This document shows positions 53,990 through 64,000 of a DNA stretch of 64,000 nucleotides, one piece after another (the first letter of the stretch is position 1; the number at the start of each line of letters is the position of its first letter). The position numbers and the translations under genes are program-made. Origin of the DNA: Sphagnum compactum (Eukaryota > Bryophyta > Sphagnopsida > Sphagnales); contig OZ234501.1 of NCBI GenBank assembly GCA_965153455.1, positions 6,200,001 through 6,264,000 of the forward strand, read 5' to 3'. The notes under the pieces are model-generated. The model made no database searches, was not told the origin of the DNA, and saw only the letters and a list, made by a program, of their open reading frames with translations.

Positions 53990-56900
53990 GGCCGAGAGGC
54001 TATAAGGCTTGCCACCTAACCTAAGTGGGAAAATGGCTACGGACCTGTGCTATCACAGCCAGCCTGTGCGCTAGTGTCCAGTTGTTTGTGTTGTGGATTG
54101 CATCAAACATTCCGTCAAGTTGGGCACCTACAATGTGAGGACTTGTTCGCGGGGCGAAGAGGGAACCGTGGAGCTGGGATTGCTGGCACATGAGCTGGAG
54201 GAGCATTGGGCTCTGTGGGCTGCAGGAGCTACGTTGGCTAGGCAAAGGGGAGTGCGATGTCTATGCACAACCTAGTGGATTAGCCAGGCCTTGGAAGCTG
54301 GTGTGGTCTGGACGGGATGCACAACATGCCGAATATATAGGGGGTGGGACTGTTGATGGCGCCAAAGTGCGCTGATGTTTTGCTCTTCTTTGATCAACAC
54401 AACCCCCGTTTGATCTCTACGCGTTTTCAGGCCAAAGCTGGACAACATCTAACAGTGTTCTCTGCTTATTCTCCCACGGACTGCAAGGATGGGGGTGTTG
54501 AGGAGGAGGTTGAGAGGCAGTCCTTCTACAACCTGTTGTTTGCTTGCTTGAAGCAGGTCCCCGCCAGTGACAAATTGGTTGTGCTAGGGGACTTCAATGC
54601 TGAGCTTGGCAGTAACTGGGAGGACCAAGGTGGGGTCGTGGGCCGTTTCCACGTGAATCGGGGTGCACTTGAACCTAGTCACAATGGTGCTTGCTTCATT
54701 GACCTGGCTGTCGCCTTCAACCTCAGGATTGCCAATACATTTTTCAAGCATCGCCTCGGCCATCTGGCAACTTGGTGGCACGAGGCTACAAAACGCTGGT
54801 ATGTCAAAGGCTATATTCTTGTCTTTGGAAGTGCCATGCGTGGGGTGACTAATTGTTGGGTGTATGCTAGTGTACAACACCGGCTCACAGACCATCGCTT
54901 GCTGGTTTTATCGCTGCAGCTGTCCCTCAGACCCCAGCAGCGTGATGCCCCGAGAAAGGGCTTTGGGAGGGGGAGGCCCTTTATGTGCTAGAAGTTAAAG
55001 TTGCCTTTGAGGGGGCGGTGTCAAACCGTTTTTCAACCCTAAATCCTAAGGTTTCAGACCCTGAGGATGAGTGGCAAAAATGGGTGCACAACATCTCTGC
55101 TGTTGCACTAGAAAAGGTGGGCGTGCGTAAAATGCGACGACGGCACAAGCTTGGCCTCTCACCAACCACATTTAAGCTGATTACCGCCAAGAAAGCTACA
55201 CACCTAGCCAGGTTAGGCGTTGGTGCTTCCCCAGTGTCAAAGGCGGCGTATAGGGCAGCCAATGCAGCGGTCAAGAAGGTTGTAGCTCATGATGTCAACG
55301 CTTACTTGAAACAGCAGGCTGATACGGCTTCTCGCTTACGCAAACAAGGACACATAGCGGACTAGGCTCGCCAAGCTAAGCACATGGCAGGGGGCACCTC
55401 TGCCAAACGTGGGGCCCCAAAAGCTTTGCTGGATCGACAAGGTCTTCTCATCCACAGCCTCGAGGCACTGTTACAGCGATTCTTCGAGCACTTTGCAAGT
55501 GTCTTAGGGGGCGGCAAATATTTGTTTGAGGAAACTCTTGTGCAATTAGATGCCAAAATGTGTGAGATTGAGCTTCACTGAATACCCAAAGGGATGCTGC
55601 AGAAGAGCCAACTTTGTTGGAAGTCGCTGATTGTGTGAAAAAACTTCGCAACACCACTGCACCCGGTGAAGATGGCATCACTTCACCTTTGTTCAAGGAG
55701 TGATCTACTGCAGTTTGCTGGTTGCATCGGGTGATTCTGGCGGTTTGGAGGTCAGGGTAGGCCTCAGTAGTTTGGAAACGTGCACTTAGGGAAAGGGTTC
55801 GCAGCAGTGCTCGAATAACTACCACGGGATTAGCCTCCTTAGCATTCCCAGCAAGGTATACGCCATGTTATTGATGCACAGGGTTAGCAGGGTGGTTGAG
55901 CTTAAACTGCTCGAAGCATAATGCAACTTTCGTTCCAGCCGGGGTACCACAGATGCCATGTTTGTGTTGTGTCAGTTAGCTAGCATGGCTGAACTTACTG
56001 ACATAGTTGCATATGGTTTCTATTGATCTAACAAAGGCTTATGATTGGGTTAACAGGGATGCCCTGTGGCGGATTTTGCATATCTATAGGGTTCCTTCTA
56101 GAATCATACAGCTGTTAGAGGATTTGCACGCTAGAACACTTGTAGCAGTTAGGCTTGGGGGCCAGGTGGGCAAAGAATTCACTCAACAGTAGTGTGCGCC
56201 AGGGTTGTGTGGTGGCGCCTTTACTATTCAATGTTTTCCTGGACTTTGTGGTTAGGCAGGCCTTTGCTGGCATGCCTGAAGATGCAGGAGTCTAAGTGGG
56301 CTACCGTGGTGATGGCAGAATGTTGTTTGAACGAAAGGCAAATGGGGACTTAACGCTGCATGAGATTTCTTTGCTATTATATGCAGATGACATGGTGCTA
56401 TTTTCCACGAAGTCGGAGAACCTAGTGCTGATGTTGAAGGCCATGGACAACACTGCAGAGCGTTTTACTATGCACATTAATGCATCCAAGACAAAGATAA
56501 TGTCTGTGGGCAAGGGCACGTCACAACTTCTGGTGGATGTCACCATCAGCGATGATCCAGTTGACCTGGTTGATTGGTTTAAATATATGGGAGGGGTTTT
56601 ATCATCTGACTTTAAACTTGATGCAGAAGTGGCGACATGCTGAGGATGAGGGCTGGGGGCCTTTGCCTAATTTGAGCACGTTTGGGGCAACAAGCACTTG
56701 AAGTTGAGCACAAAAATGCAAGTGTTTGACATGTTTGTTGTGCGTCACTTCATGTATGGGAGTGAAACTTGGAACCTGACGCAAACACAACAGAAACGAT
56801 TGGAAGTGGCGTACAACAGCTGCCTCAGAAGGATTTTGGGCGTGAAGGGCACAGACCGACACCACTTCATTCACATCTGGGAGGTTTGCAAAGCCAAGCC

Positions 56901-57290
56901 ATTGACCTTGCTGCTTAACCAGCACAGGTTAAGATGGTTAGGTCACGTTGCCAGGTTATCGCAGGATAGGTACCCTCACATTGCGCTGCTAGCGCACTTG
57001 CAGGGGCCCACTACCCTTGCGGCCGTCCTTCGCACAATTTTGCAGCCACTTTGAAAGGGGACTTTCTGGCAGCTGGCATACCAATTCATGGTGGGGAGTG
57101 GTATGAGTAGGCGCAGGACAAAACCTTTTGGCACCCAATGGTGCAGGGACTCAAACTCGAGTCTCAAGTGTCGACGTGAGTGCAGCCAGACCGCTCATGC
57201 AAATGCAGGCGGACTTAGGTCTTTGTTGTGCAGTGTTTTATGCGACACCATCTAGTGTTCACTAGTTGCCAATACTGGTAAAAGGCCTAA
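53990..57290 (+). mobile_element. Non-LTR retrotransposon (LINE), broken copy
   Basis: The endonuclease region runs from about 54108 (KLGTYNVRT) through LLAHELEEH, LCGLQELRWLG and VVLGDFNAELG (54571) to LTDHRLL (about 54885), the APE-type endonuclease signature. The reverse transcriptase follows: LRNTTAPGEDGITSPLFK (about 55647), YHGISLLSIPSKVYA, SIDLTKAYDWVNRDALWRIL (56017), GCVVAPLLFNVF and LLLYADDMVLF (56375). The C-terminal domain reads CLRRILGV, HRLRWLGHVARL and ends QVST near 57178. At least six frameshifts or stops interrupt it, so no intact ORF remains. It is GC-richer than its flanks. The 3' tail is not clear, and the clade (RTE/CR1-like) is uncertain. Confidence 0.85.
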
Positions 57291-57299
57291 TCATATATA

Positions 57300-59890
57300 T
57301 TAATTCAGTAAGTCTGTCTGTGACGGAGGTTTTGGGGGGTGGGGGAGGGAGAGGCCGGTGAAGCAGCAGGTGACAGGTGACGGGGCGGGGGGGGCCAGCA
57401 TTTAATGCGCAAGGTTCGAAACTAATTATAGTAGCTGTACAGGTAGGAGTAGTGAAAACATGTGAAGCAGCAGTGGAGGCGCTCAGGAAAAAAGAGAGTC
57501 AGGGTGAAACTCAGTTTATCACAAGAATTGATGGTTTTCTGAGGTTCCCCACCCCACCCCCCACACCCCCCTTTTCTTGAATGAATGGTAATGTGCTGTT
57601 TTGCAGGTTTTTCTTTAATCTCATCCTGTTTATGACCAAACTTAGGGTCTGGTGCTATGTTTTTCCTTACATTACAGATAACTCTATAGTTTCAAATTAC
57701 TTTAACTGTTTACTAATTTAGTTTTGGGTCTTGAATTATCTATATCAATTACAAACACGAGCAAAAGCCAAGATGAATAAAAAACTGTCTAAAACATAAT
57801 AGTATAAGAATTACCTTTTTCAAGATGTGGGGTGTGTAAAAAAGTGGGGCATTTTATTTTTTTTGTAGGCCAATCATTTCAACCTAAGGTCTTTAATTTT
57901 GAATGCACGGGGGAAGGACCGGGCGGGGGGGAGCTTGACGGGTGCATTATGCACCGGGTTCACACTAGTGTAATGTAATTTAACCATTGGATGAGGGGCT
58001 AAAATGAACCAGCACCTACATTGGTACCTTCACCTTCTTGAGTGAGGCCTCTTAAAAGATGTCAACTTTGGAAAATACTAAAATTAAACCATGATTTAGT
58101 GTAATGGTTAAATATTTACAATGCTTAAAAGCCACCCAAGAAAAGCACTTGAGTTTTTAGTTTTTGTCAACATACCACTCTGGGTGCACCAATTGATTCA
58201 CCCGAGGCCTAAATGAGGGTAGGAAAACATTTTACAATAAGTTATCAATAATTTGTGAATTAAGATAAGCAATCTTTCTTATTTTTCAAACATTAACAAA
58301 ATGCTAATAACAATCACTTGCAAACTTCATTGAAGTTGAAAACTTTGAACATTTTGATATGAGTGTCATTATGTGGCATAAAGTCGAAAACTATGGATTG
58401 GAGGGTGATGTTTGAAGTGTGGTGCAGTTGAAAATCAAAGAAATTTTAGTGTGGATTACTTGTAAGTTCAAACTTTCTGTTCACTTTTGTTAATTCGATA
58501 TTCTTTGATGTGCACCTTTTGTTAACCCATCATGTGAAATGAATTTGCTAAACCTGCTCATCACATTGAAGTACAAAATGAAAACTGAGTGCTCACTTGT
58601 CACAAAAAAAGAAAGAAAGAAAGAAGGTAAACTTGTCCAACAACTTGCAGAACATCAGATGGAGGGTCTGCAAGATAAGTGGAGATCCTTGTTACTCCAC
58701 CCACTGATACTGGTTTCTTAAGATTTGCAAACTGCTGATGACAAGGGCCGGCACATATCCCAACACAAAAGCATGCCCACTTGGAACAAGGAACAAAACT
58801 CAATCAAAAAACACTGCAGAGGCAACTTCAAAACTGAGGATGAAACTCTCCTGAGGACCAATTTAGATGAGAAATCTAGTTTGGTCCCTTGTTTCTTGCA
58901 TGTGTCCTGTTTCCATCCTGACTTTTCACTTCACCCCCAGTTTCACTCGGTACCCTCAGTTAGGGTGACTTTACACATAACTCAATTGTGTGGCTCGAGA
59001 TCCTATAGTGGGTTCCCTGCAAGCATTAGGAGGAGCTGTGAGGCTTGAAGTGAATTAGAGCCTGGTTTTGGAACTTGAGGGTGGCTGGACTTTTAGGATT
59101 AACCCCAAAAGGTCAGGACAGTGTCAATTTACAGCAGCCCATATTGGGGGCCTGTCTGACATTTAGTGGTTAACTTAGAAAACACCTGCATTGGTCTGAT
59201 ATATAGGCCTGTGCCTGGTTTCAACACCGGTATCAACACCGGTAGCCAGTGTTGATACCGAACATATTCAAGGGCTGACCTCAGAACCAATACAATACAG
59301 AAACCCAAAGGAAATGGAGCGCTGTACCCTTGAAACCCACAAGGCACATCCAGAACTAGTGAGCCAAAGTATGCACAGAAACATACAATCCAAATAGTAC
59401 ATTGTGCAACACACAACTCAGAAGTGACCTTTAGAGTTAGCCACTCTCCTTGCACCAGATAATAAGCTATTGACACTTCAAAATCTGCAACACACAGACA
59501 GCTCCAAAATGACTTTTAGAGTGAGGAACTGTACTTTCACTGGAAACTTTATGCAACTTGAAATGACTTGTGCTGAACAGGTTTTATGATCCTCAATTGT
59601 ACTCACTCAATACCTCAGTGACTGCACTGATCTAAAGAGCTAAGAACATATTCCAGAGTTACACTAATCATGTACTCTGTGAATGGATTCAGAAACTGAT
59701 TGGATGGATCTTAATTTTCTAGAAAGACAATGATGTTGGGTCAAAAATTCTAGAAAAGGCATGAGCAGACCTGAGATAGGCCATAAAGACCATGCAGATA
59801 TTATGCCTCCTCTAACATGGTCTGTGATTCTGAATGAAAGTATTGAAGCAGAGCTGGTCAACACGAGATCTGAAGACCTAACATTAAGAA
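57300..59890. other. Spacer, no gene recognised
   Basis: It begins with a G-rich patch (57325-57400) and a C-rich patch (57550-57575). A small hairpin at 59229-59259 has 11-bp arms (ggtatcaacac/gtgttgatacc). Text at 58860-58990 resembles the flank at 53350-53500 (tttggtcccc, cacccccagttt, gggtgactttaca-like words), suggesting a shared dispersed repeat. No exon is supported. Confidence 0.45.
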
Positions 59891-59895
59891 CTGCC

Positions 59896-61402
59896 TCATT
59901 GCCTGCCTTTGTAACCTCCTCGCCCTCGTCCGCCATGGAAGACTCCCCTGGCCCCATTACCCCTTCCCCCATTTACTCTGCCCTGTTGCCAGTGTTGATT
60001 CTTTCGTTTGTGGCCAGGAAACAGCTTATCTAGGTCCAACTCCCCTGTAGATAAGTACAAACTTGAGGGTAAGGGCATGAGCTTATCAGCAGCCTTACGG
60101 TAGCTGAAATCGTCCACTGTGCCATCTTTGTGTACAACAAAGAAACATCTGCTGTGCCATGTTGGATGCATCCGGATTTGAATTGCTGCAATGCCACACT
60201 CCACCTTGTCTGGTGCACCTTGTGCAACAAGATCCGACAGAACCATGAATTCATACTGCACATTGAGCAAAGAAAATACATACGTAAGGAAATGGACCGA
60301 CCACATCCATAATCCGCCAGGAGGCCTGCTTCCAGAATTCAAGATACCAAGCTTAGAGAGACTCCAGAACAAACATTAAGAGAAAAACCATAAGAGCAAA
60401 TCTTAGGAGTAAGAGAAGACGAAAAAAATGCTCAACAAAAAGAATAGGATAGAACTGAAAAGCAGTGTGAGAAATATAGACAGGCCCCCACAAATTCAAT
60501 GACCATCACCAGCAACATGTAATATTGTGAAAATTGTTCAATGACTATGCTTGAAAGAAACACAAAGCAAATTCAAAGAAACCCTAAAAATACACCATGC
60601 ACAACAAATCCTCTGAACTGTAGAATCGCTTGTGATGTCTTAGGTGACTGTGTCTGCAGAGTGAGACCAGGTAAAGCTGTGAAGACAGGGACTCTAGTAA
60701 AGCAACGCAGCTCTGTTGCCACTAACATTGATAAAAAAAACAAATCTCTGCAAAAAACTATGGCAGAAACATGTTAGAAATCCTAAACCCGTCACATCAG
60801 AAATATGCCACCTCACCCTTCCATCAACATGATAACATTGCAGGTAGACCAGAGAGCAATACCTTGTTTACGTCTTGGTTGCAAATCCAACCATGTAGAA
60901 AATCGTAGAGATAGGTAAAGAGTTCAACAGCTGAGTGGAACACCTTGGGCCCCAGCTTAACTTCTTCTGTCTTTCTACCGTCCTCATTGGCCATTTGTTG
61001 CTCGCCGTCCTGCACTTCGTTCGTCCCTTCAGCACCTAGCGTAGTAGTAGTGGTTTCAACTTCCTCCTCTTCCATCTTCCGATCATCGTCTTTTCGATTA
61101 TCTTCCCCATGTGTGGGTTCCAGGTTCTCCGCTCCGGTTTTTATTCTCTTAAGAGCGGGAGTTTCATCAACAGCTTCACCTGTGACGGCACCTGCGGCTG
61201 CAACTACAGGTGCTTCAGCAGGCGATTCCTCGTCCCTAGCACGCTTCGTGCCCACGTTCTGGTCCTCCTCCATAGCCAGAGACGGCTCGTTGCCCAACGG
61301 AGGCCGAATTACAGCAATTGCAGCATCGCTTTCCACGACGCTGATAATAGATTCTCTCGAATTGCAATCCTCGGTCGCTGCAAGAGATTCGGAAGACGCC
61401 AT
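59896..61402 (-). CDS. EMB514/DCL-type protein (DUF3223), 299 aa
   Basis: Two exons, 60863-61402 and 59896-60255, joined in phase at NQDVNK|YEFMVL. The start ATG at 61402 is the first ATG in the frame; the upstream in-frame extension lacks one. The first 130 residues are acidic and low complexity, with a KRARDEE basic-acidic patch that could be a nuclear signal. The DUF3223 domain begins KLGPKVFHSAVELFTYLYDF and continues GWICNQDVNKYEFMVLSDLV, HPTWHSRCFFVV and DGTVDDFSYRKA. This is the pattern of EMBRYO DEFECTIVE 514 and DCL proteins, linked to embryo or nucleolar function and, for DCL, plastid rRNA processing. The C-terminal 30 residues are an RGG-like tail (GGRGNGARG, HGGRGRGGYKGRQ) suggesting RNA binding. 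The nuclear form fits better than DCL because no transit peptide is obvious. Confidence 0.88.
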
Positions 61403-61497
61403 CGCCAATGCAATCACTGCAAATGGGAAAGGAACTGAGAGAGGAGTGCTCACTGCAAAGTCCCCGCAACCCTGCCTGGAAAACCTGGAGCGGCGGA

Positions 61498-61523
61498 CCT
61501 AAACCCTAAACCCATAAACCCTT
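61498..61523. promoter_or_regulatory. Telobox cluster upstream of the EMB514-like gene
   Basis: acctaaaccctaaacccata continues aaaccc, two to three telobox cores about 100 bp upstream of the start codon at 61402. Regulatory function is inferred from position. Confidence 0.45.
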
Positions 61524-61529
61524 CTTGTA

Positions 61530-64000
61530 AGGAGAAAGAGACCGTAGTTTCTTAGGGTACCGCGACCGTATGCGTACGTATTTCGTAGGGTACTCTGTGT
61601 GTACGGTTACGGTCCATTGGTTCTTTTTGGCGAATTTTCGTCATTTTGCGAAAAGCTTATTTGTCACAAATTCCCTGTTTTTTGGAAAAAAAAAACACCA
61701 GAAAAATCATTTTTCATCTTCAAAATCGTTAAATATCACCACAATTGTATATTGTGAAAAGGTGTTTAAGATATTCTACTTTCATATTTTGAACATATTG
61801 CCAAATTTGGCTAAATATATTTATAAGTCATGAATGATCATTAGTTGAATAACACCATGAAATTAAAGAAAAAACCCATTGGTACCAATCAAATTATGGA
61901 GTGTGAAATATTGCACTATTGCAAAATTTCAAATGCATTGTGACCCCTTGAAAGGGTTTTCTTGGGAAAGTTTTCAAAATTTTCACCAAAAACATAGGGA
62001 AAAAAACTAAGTCCACCACGTTTAAATTACATGGTCCTTCAAGGAACTTGTTGTGTGTTCTTATGTTGTTGCCTACAACTATCATTGTCATCACACATAC
62101 AAAACATAACATGAAAATACCATGAATGATATACCATGTCCAAATCGCCCCCCTATTGGGGATAAGGTCCTTTTAAGTTAGATAGCAATGTTAAAATATC
62201 TAATGGAAATCCACCATGAGTGACACTTTGGTTGAAATGAAAGGATCAATGGTTAGGTGCAAATATGAAGATTGATATCGTTAGTTGTTTAGTTACAATC
62301 CTTCAAATTCCCAACCAAAGGTGATGATAGCCAACATTTCATGCAATGCTGACAAAAGTCTTGTGAATTACATCATGGGTTTTTGTGTGTTCGTTGTTGT
62401 GAACACAATGTAAGAAATGGATACCCATAGGGTCAATGGGATGTATGCACATGCATCAAGGGATACATGCAATTGAAGGAGGTGGTAGTCCAAGTTACGA
62501 CTAAATCATTATGGAAAAAACTAGGGAAGATAATAAAAAAGGTTGAGAAAACTGATTGAAATGTAAGCCAAGCACCTACAAAAAATCAAGTTCTTCCATT
62601 ATGCAACATGACTAAAAACAAGTAGTACAATAAACTTGAATAGAAAAAGGAATTACTACACTTAAAAGTTAATTAGCTTAGAGTTATACCAAGATGGATC
62701 AGTGACTCAAACTAGTTCCTAGAAAAAGTTGGATCAATGACTTTGAGATGAACTAATGACAACTAGCAATATGTTTATATGCACATGGAGGATCACTTAA
62801 AGATAAAGCTAGTAAATGCTGATAGGTGGAAATAGTTGCCATGCAAAGAGGATAATCCAGAATGATATATTAAAGTGCTCATGGGTGTCTAGTTAACGCA
62901 CTAGCGAAAGTGTAACGAATTCAATCTGATGCACATGCCATTGTTTTTTATTTGTTACAACAACGTGGAAATGAACAAGACTACTAAGGTTAACTCAAGT
63001 GCTAATTTGCCATTACCATTTAGCTCCCATCGAAGTAGCTTGACCACATGCCACTTACACTCCCACTTGATCAAGGTACTCTTGAAGACTCAAGCCTAGG
63101 AACTACATGTATTTGAAGTGCTTTAATGCAAGAGTGGGTTTTGTTAAGGTGTCAACTCCCATGTCTAATGTGAACAATATTAAAACGAAACTTTGTGGGA
63201 TGAAAAGGAATCAAAATGGGTTTGTTTGATAGATGATCTTATGGAATAAAGTGTTGTACTAAAAATTGGAAAGGGACAAGGGAGGGACAATTGATGATGG
63301 CCCCCTTTGCGTCTTAGAGGTTGGGTGTTGCTTTGTTTGTATATAGCTGAAATGAAATTTCCTCAGGATGTGGTGAAGCTTGCTTCTGTGTGTTAATTTG
63401 TGATAGTTGCAATGGCGGGTTGTTTGCTTGTGTAATGAACTTTGGCAACGCTGGACATTTGGCTAGTGGATATTGTGAAGGGGCAAAAATGTAACAGTTA
63501 AAGGCTAAATCGTCTCCAAAGCTGAGTGTTTAGTCTTTTGAGTGTTTTTTTTTGTTTTTTTTTGTGAATTTGAGCAAATTTGAAGCTTTGAGGATCGTAT
63601 GCATTTGTAGTTAGGTGTGCATGAGTCTGATATTGATTTTAATAGTCCTCTGTTGTGCACTGAAGTTGGTACTTAAGGATTTAATACACCAAATTTGATG
63701 GATTTTTCATGTTGCTCTTATGAAATTTCTATAGTCTAATATGATTATGTGGACTTGTTGTAACTGTTGTGGAATCATAATGTGAAGTTTTTTTTTGTGT
63801 TTGTTGATATGCACATTCACCATTTGTTGTGCATGAACTAAGTGGTGTAAAACAATGGGTTGTACAACAATTGCATAACCCTATTTTTTGGTGTTACAAC
63901 TTCTTTTGCATTCATCATCTCCTTAACAAAATGGTGTTGTATGTTAATATCTTTAATTCGCTTGTGGTGAATAGGGTTTTTGATTAGTGTCAAACTTCCT
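61530..64000. other. AT-rich spacer, possible end of a Copia element
   Basis: One copy of the dispersed palindromic repeat lies at 61798-61850. On the - strand near 63080-63165 the peptide VDTLTKPTLALKHFKY and LGL, followed by a caagtgggagtg-type purine tract, resembles the end of a Copia polyprotein, with the polypurine tract before a 3' LTR. No other coding sense was found. The rest is AT-rich and unassigned. Confidence 0.4.
63060..63165 (-). mobile_element. Possible Copia-type LTR retrotransposon 3' end
   Basis: The frame GVDTLTKPTLALKHFKY, stop, FLGLSLQEYLDQVGV fits the family pattern D(I/M)(F/L)TKxxxxxKHxxxxxxLG at the end of the Copia RNase H domain. It is followed directly by tcaagtgggagtg, like the usual Copia polypurine tract, then tgtaag. 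No upstream polyprotein was recognised, so this is weak. Confidence 0.3.

Noticed and set aside
57110-57210. tRNA-like or SINE-like B box on the - strand (gagtttgagtccc with gagcggtctgg)
   Set aside because: The same bases encode the end of the LINE reading frame on the + strand (EWYE, QDKTFWHPMVQGLKLESQVST), which explains them better.
60945-61502. 185-codon + strand open frame
   Set aside because: Antisense shadow of the EMB514-like first exon.

Overview
This looks like a piece of land-plant nuclear DNA. It has small exons with GT-AG introns, and the recognisable proteins are plant types: the plant-specific acidic ribosomal protein P3, LTD (chloroplast LHCP targeting), an EMB514/DCL-type DUF3223 protein, an RH6/RH8/RH12-type DEAD-box helicase, an ankyrin protein with a PGG-like membrane tail, a plant RING-CH membrane protein and a decayed PPR gene. 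Long AT-rich spacers, four or more transposon classes and the style of the PPR remnant suggest a large-genome, non-seed plant such as a fern. That placement is inference.

Layout. 1-5.9 kb: AT-rich spacer with minisatellites and a hairpin. 5.97-10.69 kb (-): a 14-exon coiled-coil gene that I could splice completely (432 aa) but not name. 10.86-11.21 kb: minisatellite. 11.5-12.45 kb (-): hAT-like transposase remnant. 12.5-15.1 kb: spacer with tandem duplications. 15.1-19.25 kb (+): ankyrin/PGG gene, convergent with 19.61-23.59 kb (-): an 8-exon RING-CH membrane protein. 24.3 kb (-): tRNA-derived SINE. 24.5-26.3 kb: T-rich spacer. 26.4-27.3 kb (-): carbohydrate-esterase pseudogene. 28.19-28.92 kb (+): LTD. 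29.9-30.7 kb (+): PPR pseudogene. 31.86-32.39 kb (-): P3. 33.5-37.6 kb (+): fragments of unrelated genes. 39.81-44.35 kb (-): 9-exon DEAD-box helicase. 44.4-53.9 kb: very AT-rich spacer holding a PIF/Harbinger remnant and large TAGG/CCTA-type repeats. 54.0-57.3 kb (+): a broken, GC-richer LINE. 59.90-61.40 kb (-): EMB514/DCL-like gene. 61.4-64 kb: spacer, perhaps with the end of a Copia element.

The seven intact genes are ordinary cellular genes and do not form a pathway: P3 acts in the ribosome, RH6-like in mRNA decay and P-bodies, EMB514-like in embryo or plastid RNA-related roles, LTD in the chloroplast stroma, RING-CH and ankyrin/PGG in membranes. A shared feature is telobox-like (AAACCCTA) sequence just upstream of several start codons. 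I found no operon-like defence or biosynthetic system. The least explained items are the unnamed coiled-coil gene, a dispersed palindrome-bearing repeat family seen five times, and the cluster of gene fragments at 33.5-37.6 kb.
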